Shown here: positions 1-10,977 of the stretch, in pieces
Numbering within the stretch: position 1 is the first letter of the stretch
Layout of the letters: each line of letters opens with the position of its first letter
Source: Diphasiastrum complanatum
Taxonomy: Eukaryota; Streptophyta; Lycopodiopsida; Lycopodiales; Lycopodiaceae
NCBI GenBank assembly: GCA_029204225.1
Contig: CM055095.1
Location: forward strand, 49,089,093-49,153,092
Direction: 5' to 3'
Length of the DNA stretch: 64,000 nt
Position numbers and translations under genes: made by a program
Notes under the pieces: generated by a model
Database searches by the model: none
Told to the model about the DNA's origin: nothing
Seen by the model: the letters and a program-made list of their open reading frames with translations, nothing else

Positions 1-1137
1 TATTATTTAACATTGATTTCATAGACTTAGAAATTATATATTAGACCATAATATGAGAGGTCATACTTTACCATGACATTGTCACTTTTGTTGGATATGC
101 TTGCAGCTTCCACTTTCTTCAATGTCGTTCAACATTAAGGTGGCTTTTACACTTCATGCATGCATATGTTCTCTAAAAAATTCGAACAAATTTTAAAAAT
201 TTTAAATAATTCCTTTGATTTTGAGTTTTTGAAAAATCCCCTTCATCAACCTACATACATGGTACTGCAAGGCAAGGCCAAAAATTCTAAGAAAAGCTTG
301 AGTGTCAAGATTTATACTTTTTGTGGATGTGCTCTCAAGTGGTAAGCTCTCCCCACAAACCTAAATTACACCCCTCAAGGAAGTTCAAACTTCCAAGAAA
401 TGGACGTAGTTTGAATCGTTATTGAGGAGGCCTTCCAAACTTCTAGTGCTGAAGGCTGATCATCCCCATTTGTCCTTTATTGGAGGAGAGTTGTCGGTCA
501 TCTAGGATTCAAAATGTGAGCCTGACGGCCCCTCATGCCATGTCCGGATTGATCCCTCGGCTAGGTTCCGAGCACTTGCATCCAAACCCCTCTCTCTTCG
601 CTTCTCTCTAGGCACATCGTGACGTGACGAGGGCGATAGCAAATGGTCACACTAAAGCATTGCACTCAGTAGGGGGAACTCAATTCAGAGGGCACGAGGC
701 ACTCAATTCACGAGGCCTGGTATATGTAACCTTTGTCTTGAGGTAGTGGTTAGAAGACATGGTAATCATGATTTTTATGAAGGTGCCTAGTTAACCAAGA
801 TATTAGTGAGTAGTGAGTTCTCTCTTTCCGTAGCAGTCGCGAGCAGCGATAATGGACATGTGGCATTGCATCATTGGTTGAGAGGAGGTTCATTATGTTC
901 CATAGCGCAGGCTGCAAACATATTTAGATCTTGATCGTCTATCTCTCTCCTGCTACGTTAGATATTGTTAATCTGATGGTTGGATGCTGCTTGTAGCAGC
1001 ATTCGCCACTTCTGCGGCTCAACCTGCTGCTACACGGAGTAGCCCACCTCCAAATGAACGATATCTAGTCATTAGCTTTGAACATTTGGTTTGGGCCTTT
1101 CAATTGAAAGGTACAAACTTCAATTATGCCCGTTAGC
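1..1137. other. Intergenic DNA, no gene seen
   Basis: I see no supportable coding sequence on either strand. Around 520-700 and 820-1060 the DNA is GC-richer than the rest of the window, and it holds a small hairpin (GCTGCT-TGT-AGCAGC near 988-1002). It may be the distal upstream region of the LBD gene or an old repeat. Confidence 0.5.
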
Positions 1138-1393
1138 AGGCTTGAGCAGACCCGCTACTTAGTAGCATGCAGCCTTCAATGCACCTCGCCGCAGGGCGGC
1201 TCGGTGCATTGAAGGCTGCATGCTACAGCCAGTAGCGGGCCTGCTCACGCCCGCTACCTCAGGGCGGCTCGGAGCATGAAGGCTGCATGCTACAGCCGGT
1301 AGCGAGCCTGCTCACGCCCGCTACCTCAGGGCGGCTCAGTGCATGAAGGCTGCATGCTACAGCTGGTAGCGGGCCTGCTCAAGCCAGCTACCT
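1138..1393. repeat. Hairpin plus three tandem 67-68 bp repeats
   Basis: Three head-to-tail units lie at about 1192-1259, 1260-1326 and 1327-1393. Each begins CAGGGCGGCTC, contains AAGGCTGCATGCTAC and ends in CGCTACCT. Immediately left (about 1138-1187) lies an inverted copy of the same unit, with AGCATGCAGCCTTCAATGCA matching the reverse complement of unit 1. The left copy and first unit can form a long stem around CTCGCCGCAGGG. The block is much more GC-rich than its flanks. It sits about 1 kb upstream of the LBD start codon. It could be a foldback element remnant or a locally amplified promoter segment. Confidence 0.85.
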
Positions 1394-1439
1394 AGTCCAT
1401 CACGTTTGTTTCATTGACCCTTTCAAACGTTGCACCATA

Positions 1440-1440
<1 letters not shown>

Positions 1441-1476
<36 letters not shown>
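1441..1476. repeat. (CT)n microsatellite
   Basis: About 17 uninterrupted CT dinucleotides between the hairpin repeat and the LBD gene. CT/GA tracts of this kind are common in plant 5' leaders and promoters, but no transcript start is demonstrated here. Confidence 0.95.
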
Positions 1477-1481
<5 letters not shown>

Positions 1482-2371
1482 TCTCTCCAATAGCCCGAAG
1501 CCCGTGAACTCTCCAGATTCCGTCTCTGTGATCTGGAAATTTCTTGCGATGGCTTCGTACCTTCCAGACTCCTCCTGTCGTCTATGGCGCTACACGGATG
1601 ATTATGTTGACTACGATCACCATCTGCATTCGCCTCCATTGTTTCATGTAGCTCTTACCATCACAATATTGAGCACGTGCAAGATGCATTGCATCTAACC
1701 TTTCGTGTTGTCCTTTACTTACTCAGCTCCCATGTCACCTGAAATTTCCGAAGTCCTATGGCTAGTTCTCACCACCCTCCTTTTTCAAAAGAACTGTTAA
1801 TTCTCTCTGTTTCCTTGACATTGGACTAATAAACATGGCATCCTACATTCGTATACTGTCAATTCCCTACTACTCAGGAGCTTGACCGGCAACACATTTG
1901 ATATCATTAGGTGGGTTGAGTGATCTTTCCGAATTTGTGTGAGCACTGCCTCTTACTCTTCTTTAGGATTCAAGTTTTCATGTCCATCTTCGACACATCA
2001 TGGGATTAGATGTCGTCAAATCACTAACATTAGCGCCAGTTTGTCGCTCGGCTTAGCTTGATCGTGATTTATCCAATGCTGTTTTGATTAGGCCAAATGT
2101 AAGCTCTCACAGTGGCACAGTTCAGATTGGGATATATCTGCAACAGCAAATTAGCCGTGAAAGCGGAGGATTAGCTGCAGAATCATTCAATCACCTACTC
2201 TCTCTATTTCGATCACGCTTTTGTATGGTTGTTGCTGCAAGTTATCTCTCAAATGAGCTGTAAAATAAGAGTTTACATGTAAGATATTCTAACATACTCG
2301 AAGTGATCAACACCGAGAAAGGACATCATCAAGATCGTGCTGGAAATCAGGAAGCTGCCAAGTTGAGAATT
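1477..2371. other. Upstream region of the LBD gene
   Basis: No protein-coding feature is supported. The segment is expected to hold the promoter and 5' leader of the LBD gene. I could not pick out a convincing TATA box or transcription start. Confidence 0.4.
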
Positions 2372-3465
2372 ATGAGCTGTAATGGCTGTCGCGTCCTTCG
2401 GAAGCGTTGCAGTGACAACTGTGAACTACGCTCATGCTTGCAGTGGATAGACGGAGCTGAAGCCCAGGGTCGCGCCACAACTTTCGTTGCCAAGTTCTTC
2501 GGGCGTGCAAACCTCACGAATTTTCTCACAACTGTGGACGAAAGCCAACGAACTTGTAAGCTTTCCTTTAAACCATCACTATTATAGCCGTCATTCGTCT
2601 TCCCAGCGAAATTTTGGGTTACTTTGCATTAATGTGATCTGGTTTCTATTTGTTTCCAATATTTCACGATGCACATACTATCACTTCTAAAGTTTTATCG
2701 ATTAAATGGTTGATCACAGCCCTTTTTATATCACTGCTCTACGAGGCGTGTGGAAGAGTAGTAAATCCAGTTCATGGCGCTATAGGTCTGCTTTGGTCAG
2801 GTGATTGGCAAGCATGCCAAGCGGCCGTGGAGGCAGTTTTCAAGGGTGAAATGTTGCACCCAGTTACAGCTTCACCCCCGGCAGGATCAAATGATTCATC
2901 CTTTCTTTATATCCCTCTGTTGGAGTTGAGTAAATATAAAAAAGAAGGGCTTTCTACTCCAACTTTTCAGCTGGCATCTACAGGCACACTAGTGCATCGA
3001 ACCAGAACCAAGGAAGCAAAATTTGAACGGGATCCAGTCCGACCTTCTCTGTGGTTGGGTTGCTCAGATTGTCGGAGAGAGCATTCTGAAATCGGAATGA
3101 GAACGATGAAGGAAAAGCTGGAAATACCCAAGCCCATGAACGATGATGTCTGTAATCTTCTGAAGACCACACAGTCAAAGAGGAACGGTGGGCTGCATTC
3201 TTCTAAGAAGGATTTAAAAAGGAAGCATGGCGAGACTAATCCACAGGAACATGTGATCAGACCGGTTCCTCAGAGATCATCGGATGGGATTAAAACATTC
3301 CTTGAAGCAGTTCACGGAGGCGCGGATCCGAAAATGGAAATATTGACTGAATCTGATGTTGTTTTAGATCTGACTCTCAGCTTGCATTCTGTCACTACTT
3401 GTCCTCATACTTGTGACACAAAAATGCTACGAGGGTGTCGACAAGCCCCGACTGCAACTCAGTGA
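2372..3465 (+). CDS. Class II LOB-domain (LBD) transcription factor, two exons
   Basis: Two exons, 2372-2555 and 2720-3465, joined by a 164-bp GT-AG intron (donor TT|GTAAGC, acceptor ATCACAG|CC) in phase 1, give a 309-residue protein. The ATG at 2372 is chosen because class II LBD proteins start MSCNGCR and no upstream in-frame ATG exists. The LOB zinc-finger-like block CX2CX6CX3C is at residues 3-17. The GAS block (FFGRANL, 42-48) follows, and SLLYEACGR (66-74) begins in exon 2. The intron falls at the position usual for class II members. The C-terminus carries LDLTLSL (277-283), an LxLxL EAR-type repression motif. Class II LBDs (the LBD37-42 group of Arabidopsis) are nuclear DNA-binding regulators linked to nitrogen, anthocyanin and gibberellin responses. 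Which member this represents cannot be told. The C-terminal third between the LOB domain and the EAR motif is unconserved, as usual. The gene looks intact. Confidence 0.92.
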
Positions 3466-4850
3466 GCGCAAAGGGTGCTGTGACAAGCTTGGATAGCACA
3501 GGCTTGTCTGTTTCTCCGGTTGCATTGGGCGACTGAAGCACGTGGACCGGAGCTAGATGAGGCCATATACGACCCAAAAAGGCTGAGTTCTTCTGGGAGC
3601 ATACCTTGAAATTGGGAAAACTTGGGAACGTTCACTGGATGTTTTGACCTACAAGATCTGCATCATTGTTTCTCAAATGATTGGAGTCGTCTGGTGCTGG
3701 CCAGTGCCCAGTATATCTTGATCCTAGTATGTTCGCAATGAAATGTGTAACACCTCAATTTCTGCAAGGGAGGATAGCTTATCCTTACATAGATAATACA
3801 ACACTGCCAAAAGAGGACGAGTTATATATTGAGAAACATACTTTTTGATCTTACATCAAGTTTTGGCAACACTTTATGACAAAGAGGTTTTGGTTTGTGA
3901 TTTACAATTTGAGAATAGAGATTCCTGTTTTTTTTAAGAAGGCTAGATTCTAGTGTACCAAATTTTCTCGTTGATTGATATTGTGTATATAAACATAGCT
4001 CCTATCCTGTATTTCGGGATGAAAGTAAAATGTCTAGTTTGAACTTTAGAGAAGATAATTTGTACTCCAGGTGTGATTGTATCGCAAATAATTCACAAAT
4101 CGGGTCTTTTATCAAGAAGCCAAATGGCAGTTCACGTTTATGCATATGCATGATGATGCTGTTTCTTCCATTCTATAGTAGGAACTAGCAAAACTCTTCA
4201 AGAAAAACTTTGATGTTTAAGATCCATTATGGAAATTACACGAAGCTACTAAGTCCAATACCCTTCATTTGATTTATTGAACTCTTGTCTCCACTTCGCC
4301 TGTTAGCTTGAGTAGAAGGTGTTTTACTTCTTATCCTCGCACATGATGAGGTACAAATGCTTTTGTCACAAGAGGTAGACACATGGCCTCAAGTTCACAT
4401 GATCTTGAGCCATTGCCCAAGCAATGCACTATAGAGTGGATGCATGACACACTACAAAAAGCAACAAAAGAGGGACAAAAAATATCAAACGCAAAATGAG
4501 ACTTTGCAAGAGGATGCAAATGGAAGGTATTATTCTTTATTATTAGAAAATTCTTGTTTATAACAATACTTGTTTAATCATTTTGAAGCACCATGTTCAT
4601 TCACAGTGATTATTTATGAGATTCATGTTTGTCATGTGGCAGTGCAAAATGTATAATGCTATATGGGCTTCTGGTTTCCACTTTTGTGTTGATAACAAGA
4701 GACGCACACACGATTGTGGTGTGGATTTTTTGCGATTGATTCATCAAAAACATTGAGCATGGAGTCCTTTGACACATTGTGTAAAAATTACAGCAAATAA
4801 GGATCCTAAAACACTTGAAATGATGAGGAAAACAATAGATTATGATTTCA
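3466..4850. other. 3' flank of LBD gene and intergenic AT-rich DNA
   Basis: The first few hundred bases should include the LBD 3' UTR. Beyond that no coding or recognisable repeat feature was found on either strand. Confidence 0.4.
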
Positions 4851-5460
4851 TAAGATTAGCACAAGTTGAACCATCAAAATCCATCAAAAACCTATGCTTG
4901 AACCTCACTAAATGGCCCAAATCCTTGAAGAAGGCTTCACACGTGTGAAAGTACGGCCTCCCACAGTCTGAGTACTGTACACCAGACCTACATTCAATCC
5001 TATAATCATTAGTAATCACAAGTACTCAAACAATTATGAACATAGAGAGCAATTGCACCATTATGAGAGAAAAAACATGAAACTGCTTGATTGATTTTGG
5101 TGAGATATCATCACCTATATATACATGATCCATCACGGTTTTGGGCAGGTATGAGTAGCCCTAAACCTATCCCTAATGCTAATTTTGGTGGATCTTTCAT
5201 CCCTACCAAGTTAGGGTTGGAATCTTGGAGATCCCTCAACAATGCAAAAATTACCAAAAATAGCTCCTATTTTTTCTCCCTTGTATCTAAGCATAATTTG
5301 GACTCATTCCAAAGGTTCTAACACTTAGGTCTACTTGAGGACATCCTTATGAATGGAATCCTATGCTATTTGGCACGTGTGACAAGCCACATCATGACCA
5401 TCTAACTATTTACAAGTCATATGACCAAAACTAGTCAAGCTAGAATTGTGAATTTTTACT
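4850..5460 (-). repeat. Probable LTR remnant of Copia-A
   Basis: This noncoding stretch follows directly after the RNase H stop of Copia-A, in the position of a 3' LTR. The first bases after the stop (TTCACAATTCTAGC in minus orientation) resemble the LTR start seen after another copia fragment at 24144 (TGTCAAAATTGTAAAATTCTAGC in outline), but the polypurine tract and TGT terminus are missing. It contains the palindrome TTCACACGTGTGAA (4936-4949) and GGCACGTGTGACA near 5372. The far end is not defined. Confidence 0.5.
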
Positions 5461-5462
5461 AT

Positions 5463-6983
5463 CTAGCTTGGTTCAATCATTGCTTTACTAATCACTCCAA
5501 GTGATGATCTGAACTTCATAAAAGGTGTCTTTTTAAGTGGTTTAGTAAGTAGATCAGCTACACATTCATTGCTTGGAACATGCTCCAAAGCAATCTCCTT
5601 GGCTTGCACCATTTCTCTCACAAAGTGATGGCATATCTCAATGTGCTTAGATCTTGCATGGAAGATTGGGTTAGATGCAAGGTGTTGGGCTGATATATTG
5701 TCATTGTAGATGACTGGTGCCTCCTCTGAATCCATGATCTTTAGTTCCACCAATAATCTCTTGATCCAAAGTACCTCCTTTGTAGTGGTTGTCAAAGGTT
5801 TGTACTCGGCCTCGGTTGAAGATAGAGATATAGTTTCTTGCTTTTTTGAAAGCCATGAAACCACACCTTCTCCTATGAAAGTTGAATAGGCACTTGTTGA
5901 TTTCCTATCCCTCTTGTCCCCTGCAGAATCTGAATCACTAGATGCATGAAGGCTAATCACATCTCCTCTATATAGAATCCCAAAATCCAATGTACCCGAG
6001 ATGTATCTTAGAATCCTCTTAGCCTTTTTCCAATGGATATTCAATGGCTTTTGCATGGATTGGCTCAACCTACATACACTAAAGCTAAGATCTGGTCTAG
6101 TTATAGTGATCCACATTAAGGAACCTATAAGTTGCCTAAACAAAGTGATGTCCATGAAGGATCTTTCATCATCTTCATTTGGCACTTTTACATCTTGCTC
6201 CATTGGTGTGTCAACACTTTTGCATACTTCCATCTTAAACTTCTTCAAAAGACTTTGAGCATAGTTTACTTGACTTATAAAGATAAAATCAGACCCTCTA
6301 AGTACTTCTATGCCTAAGATGAAGTGAAGACACACTAGATCTACCATCTTGAACTCTAAGGATAGATCTATCTTGATTTTTTCAATACCATCAACACTAT
6401 TTCCACTAATGATGATGTCATCTACATAAATGAGTAAAAGTACAATACCAACATCATCAAACTTAATGTAAAGAGTGGGATCATATTCACTTTGAACAAA
6501 AGAAAGTGAAATAAGATAGCAATGTAGTCTTGAATTCCAAGATCTCGAGGCTTGCTTCAAGCCATAGATGCTTCTTTGGAGATGGCATACTTTGTTCTCC
6601 ATTCCATGCTTGATGAACCCTTGTGGCTGCTCCATATAGATATCCTCTTCCAAAAAACCATTCAAGAAAGCATTAGAGACATCCATTTGACATAGAATCC
6701 ATCCAAAATGTGATGCAAGTGCAATGATTAGTCTTATTGTGACCATCTTGGCCACAGGTGCAAAAGTTTCCTCATAGTCTATCCCTCTCTCTTGAGCATA
6801 ACCTTTTGCAACTAATCTTGCTTTATGTTTGTTAACACTCCCATTTGCATTCAACTTAAGCTTGAAGACCCACTTGCATCCTATTACATTCCTTTGAGGT
6901 CTCTCAACAAGCAACCAAGTTTCATTCTCAATCAAGGCATCATACTCATCCAACATAGCTTTATACCATTCTTTGGAGTTCAA
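5463..6983 (-). pseudogene. Copia-A reverse transcriptase-RNase H
   Basis: A 500-residue open frame carries the C-terminal half of a Ty1/copia polyprotein. In order: the RT start (NSKEWYKAM, then CKWVFKLKLN), the QMDVSNAFLNG motif, the catalytic YVDDIIIS, TRPDLSFSV, and the RNase H region with SLSSTEAEY, the ARSKHIEI block and the terminal LTKPL motif. RT copies element RNA into DNA and RNase H removes the template. The frame is intact here, but it is separated from the integrase frame by a frameshift/stop near 6984-7053, so the polyprotein cannot be made as one chain. One RNase H acidic position reads SDSDSAG, where other elements have YxDADWA. It sits next to the Copia-A LTR remnant. Confidence 0.9.
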
Positions 6984-7052
6984 TGCATCTTCAACATTAG
7001 ACGGTTCTTCAAAACTAGATAAAGCATAAGAAGTGGATGAGATACCCTCAAC

Positions 7053-8096
7053 TTACTGTCCTTTGCCTTGATATGTGAGCCTTGATGGCTCCACTTTTGC
7101 CCTTGAAGATCTCCTTGGTGTGATAGGTGGGTTTGGTGTTTGCTCCTCCATGAGCTCCTCCTCAAAACCAAGATCTTGCTCGTCGGCCATCTTCTTCTTG
7201 ATTGTTGGAGCACTTGAGCCTTCTTCAAGCATATGCATATGATGTTCATCAAAGATGACATCCCTTGAAACAACAAATTTGATCAAGGATGGGAGATAGA
7301 CTTTGTAGCCCTTGCTTGATCTTGCATATCCAAGCATGATCCCTCTTGTGGAAGATGGATCCTCCTTGGTTCTTGTTTCCAATGGCACATGCACATAACA
7401 TATACACCCAAAAACTTTCGAGTGATTAAGATTGGGTTTCTTTCCATACAACATCTCATAAGGAGTTTTGCCTTCAATTGCTTTGCAAGACACCCTATTC
7501 ATCAAGTAGTTTGCACATACAAGAGACTCACCCCAAAAGGATTTGGGCAAACAAGCATCTAATCTTAAAGCCTTAGAACATTCACATAATGTTCTATTCC
7601 TTCTTTCAGCAACTCCATTTTGTTGAGGAGTGTAAGGACAAGAAGTCTCTTTCTTGATCCCTTCCTCCTCACAAAAGGCCTTGAACTCATTGGAGATGAA
7701 TTCTCCACCATTGTCACTTCTAAGAATCTTGATGCTATGATTATGATGCTTTTCCACAAACAACTTGAACTTTACAAAAGTATCAAATACTTGAGACTTG
7801 AAGGAAAGTAAGAACACCCAACAATATCTTGAGTAGTCATCAATGAAGGTTAAAAACATGGATGAACCTCCATTAGGTTTGGTGCTAGCAATGTGCACAT
7901 CCGAGTGTATGAGTTCAAGAGGATGAGATGACTTTGTGATGGAGTTAGGAAACACCTTCTTATGTGCCTTGGATAAGGCACAAGCTTCACAAACCTTGTC
8001 TTCCTTCCCAATAGACCTTGGTAGGCTAAAGCATACTCCTCCTTGATCATAGCCTCCATGGAACCCGAGTTGACATGTCCAAGTCTTTTGTGCCAT
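7053..8096 (-). pseudogene. Copia-A integrase
   Basis: This frame holds the copia integrase. The zinc-binding end is CEACALSKAHKK, followed by a catalytic core with HSDV (first Asp), RSDNGGEF (second Asp) and QQNGVAERRNRTL (Glu), then the C-terminal part with GYARSSKGYKVY and the SRLTYQGKGQ linker. Integrase inserts the cDNA into host chromosomes. The N-terminal HH half of the zinc domain (LWHKRLGHVN) lies in a different frame, in the neighbouring gag-protease entry near 8060-8100, so at least one frameshift separates the two. Confidence 0.88.
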
Positions 8097-9103
8097 AAAG
8101 TAAAGGTAGATATCTTGCTCTTCTTGGCCAACATGACAACATTAGTATCCACAAATGCATCCAGCTTATATAGTTTGCCAAGTCTAGTGCCCTTAGCCAC
8201 TGTCTTACCCTTATTCTTGATGAAACATTCATTTGAAGCAAAGTCAACATTGAAACCATTGTCTACCATTTGGCCAGCACTTAGTAGATTCTTTGTTATT
8301 GTAGGAATGTACAAAACACCTTCTATGTTGATCTTTTTGGAAGATCCTAAGCAAAGGGGTATGCTACCAACTCCTTCAATCTTACAAGCTTCATCATTTG
8401 CTGTATAGATAGACTTTATAGGTCCATCATAAGATAAGAGAGAAGAGAAAAACTCCCTTTTACTAGTCATGTGTGAACTAGCACCCAAGTCAATCCACCA
8501 AGGATCTTCTCCTTTGAAGCTTGTTGAAGAAAATATGGACATCATGAGAGAGTCCTCATGTGAACTCTCCTCCTCCTCCTCTTTTCTCATGTTGGCTTGG
8601 CTTTGATCTTGCTTCCTCTTGAAGCATTCCGAGGCATAATGCCCCATCTTGCTACAATAGTAGCACTTCACCTTTGATTTGTCCTTCTTGACTTTGGTGG
8701 TTGACGGAGATGCCTTTGGGGGTCCTTCTTGATCCTCAAGCTTTGTAGACTTCTTGAATGTTGATCCTTTGCCTTTGGACTTGCCTTTGCCTTTGGTGAA
8801 GAGAGCTTGGTCATCTTCACCTTGGATGGAAAGCCTATCCATCCTCTCTTGCATTTGGCTCCTTCTTGATTCCTCGGCCATGAGTGTGCCTTGGAGTTCT
8901 TCAAGTATGGGTAGCTTACCCATAATTGCATATCCCTGAACCAGATTGTCAAATTCAAATCTTAGTCCATTCAATATGAGTTGAACAAGCTCTTCATCCT
9001 TGATAGGGTCACCTATAAAGGCTAGCTCTTTGTTCAATTCCTTTACTCTTAGGACAAAAGTATGTGCACTCTCTCCTTTCTTTTGATAGCTTCTATAGAT
9101 CAT
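7850..9103 (-). pseudogene. Copia-A gag-protease, 5'-truncated
   Basis: The C-terminal half of gag begins abruptly at about 9103 (YRSYQKKGESAHTFVLRVKEL). It is followed by a lysine-rich stretch, an intact CCHC zinc knuckle (CYYCSKMGHYASEC), an acidic run, and the aspartic protease start WWIDLGASSHMTS. In family members the protease site reads DSGA, so here the Ser is Leu. The pre-integrase domain follows (LWHKRLGHVN). The tail beyond about 8060 is out of frame with integrase. The N-terminal gag (roughly the first 120-150 residues by comparison with the gag at 56436) is absent. No primer-binding site or 5' LTR is attached, so the element is 5'-deleted. Confidence 0.85.
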
Positions 9104-9295
9104 TTATGGTCAAGTAAGTGAAAAGAATAGACATAGTTTGACTTAATCCCATTTTTTTGGAGATAATGTCGGTGAAGATAGATGTACGGCTTCATGTTCC
9201 AAGAAAATTGTCATTTTTTAACAAATGTTGCAAAGGCAGTAAATCACTAAAAGCATGTAAGTTATAAAATCACCACCACAAACTATGACAAAATC
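9104..9295. other. Junction between two copia fragments
   Basis: About 190 bases of AT-rich DNA between the truncated gag of Copia-A and the RT fragment to its right. Nothing recognisable was found. It may be filler or a deletion scar. Confidence 0.4.
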
Positions 9296-9661
9296 AAGTG
9301 TTTCATCATAGTCAATCCCCTTGAATTGAGCATATCCCTTGGCAACTAGTCTTGTTTTATAATTGTTCACACTACCATCTTGATTAAGCTTGATCTTAAA
9401 GACCCATTTGCAAACAGTAACATTTTGTATCTTTGATGGAGGATCAATAATTTTACAAGTATCCCAAACAATGCATCATATACTCACTTTTCATTACATC
9501 AAATCACTCTTTTGTTGCTACAATTTCATTCACACTTGAAGGAACATCATCAAACTTAAGATAGTAATAAGAACAATAAAAATTAAACAATCATCAACTT
9601 GTAATTGCTTCTCTCTTCCTTGTATTTGAGCCTTGATGGTTGCATTTGGGCTATGATACCA
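9296..9661 (-). pseudogene. Copia integrase-RT linker and RT N-terminus fragment
   Basis: Read on the minus strand from about 9655, the fragment has the integrase-RT linker (QPSRLKYKEER, matching EPSRLTYQGKG of Copia-A), then VNEIVATKE-stop-FDVM, [16 protein letters not shown] and [17 protein letters not shown], after which homology stops. The stop stands where Trp is expected. At the right end, 9650-9661 reads TGGTATCATAGC on the minus strand, an 11/12 match to the copia initiator-Met-tRNA primer site, followed (in + sense) by TGTTAAAATC at 9662. One reading is an element internally deleted between its PBS and the linker. The match could also be chance. Confidence 0.75.
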
Positions 9662-10340
9662 TGTTAAAATCAAAGTTTATGAACCTCATTTGGATACTAA
9701 AACCTTGAAAAAGCATCAAAGGTTTCACTTATATCTAAGATAGAAAACTAGCACACAATTCAACCTATTTTGCATCTAATTGGCAAGAGCTTTTGAACAC
9801 CACAATAAAACTAGAAATAATTGATCTTCAGATCCTGTCACACACGTGCAAAGTATAATACTTTGTTCATATTCAGATCTATTCATTAGACACAAAAAAT
9901 ATCACATTCATCATTCATCAATTCCTCATTAAAGAGCAAACTTGCCAAAATCACCATCTCTTGATAATCTCTCGAACTATGTACAAAATGAGTTGTCAAT
10001 CCATATCAAATGATCTCGGATATGAGATTAGGTAGAGTGCCATTAGGGTAGACCCTAAACCCCTGGCTATCAAAGCTTTAGATCATGCATAATTACCCTC
10101 TTGATAGCTCGAGTCAACTGTCTTATAAAAGTATGTGGCCGACCTCATCAAAAATCCCAATCATCTAGGAACATCGTGATATAATTCACTTTAGAAAAAT
10201 GTTTATTTAACTAATTCCATTTCATTATGAACATGCCAAAAAAAAAAAACAAACCTTTAATATAATTCACTTTAGAAAAATATATATATAACCTAATCAT
10301 AACATAATTCACTTTAGAAATATATTCATTTAACTAATTT
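9662..10340. other. Possible LTR or intergenic AT-rich DNA
   Basis: If the primer-site reading at 9650-9661 is right, an LTR would start at 9662 (TGTTAAAATC). The segment contains CACACGTGCAAA near 9841, similar to motifs in other LTR-like stretches here. Two short direct repeats of ATAATTCACTTTAGAAA occur near 10171, 10261 and 10301. No second LTR copy was found. Confidence 0.35.
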
Positions 10341-10381
10341 CATGTCATTATCAACATGCAAAAAACAAAAAACAAAAAAAT

Positions 10382-10667
10382 GCGTGGATAATCCACTTAG
10401 AAGATATCCACGTGTGGATATCTTTAACTTCCGGTCCGGTCCGGTGAACAAATTGAAATTTGCGTGGATAATCCATGCGTGGATTATCCACGCAAAAACT
10501 GCTTTCCGGCGCCGCCAACCTTCCCTCCAAACAGTTGCCGAAATTTTCGCGTGGATAATCTACGCGCATAAATTTTTGGTGCCATGTCAAAAAAACATCG
10601 GTGAACTGGCCGAAGGCGTGTTCAAAATTGATTTGGCATGGATAATCCACACGTGGATGTTCCACGC
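10382..10667. repeat. Cluster of GCGTGGATAATCCAC palindromes
   Basis: At least six copies or half-copies of a CGTGGATAATCCAC-type motif lie within 290 bp: 10382-10396, a degenerate ATATCCACGTGTGGATAT near 10404-10421, an inverted pair 10462-10475/10480-10493 (14-bp perfect arms, 4-base loop), 10549-10566 (GCGTGGATAATCTACGC), and 10638-10667 (two adjacent, one with a CACACGTGG core). The spacers contain GC-rich blocks, including GGTCCGGTCCGGT (10433-10445). Reading frames through it on both strands are by-products of the repeats and I do not call a gene. It may be a foldback element or a protein-binding array. Confidence 0.8.
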
Positions 10668-10701
10668 AAACAATTCATTAGCATTGCATGCATATCCTTA
10701 G

Positions 10702-10977
10702 ATGAATGTTTAGGTTTGCATGGTTTTGATCTTGTGAGTGCAACTGGAGTGAACGTAATCTGAGTAACCCACTGACAGGCTAGGAAATATACTACAACCT
10801 AACTGCATCTTTTTGTCTGATATGGCTTTGTAATAAGAATATCACAATAAGAGAGCCAACTGCCTGGTAATGGGCAGAAACACCCGGTAACCAGAGATAA
10901 AGAAACGAGAAAAACCAAGAAGAGATCGCTTCATAGATTCTATCACTGATAGATTTTGTGAACACTAGATCTTCCAG
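10702..10977. other. Intergenic, nothing recognised
   Basis: Unremarkable sequence between the palindrome cluster and a copia fragment. No supported feature. Confidence 0.4.

Noticed and set aside
2303-2371. Upstream extension of the LBD frame starting MINTEKGHH
   Set aside because: The first codon is GTG, not ATG, and class II LBD proteins begin at MSCNGCR. The extension is leader sequence.
10342-10701. Open frames on both strands through the palindrome cluster (AWIIHAWIIHAK and so on)
   Set aside because: The repetitive peptide is produced by the DNA palindromes themselves, is equally open on both strands, and has no protein homology I recognise.
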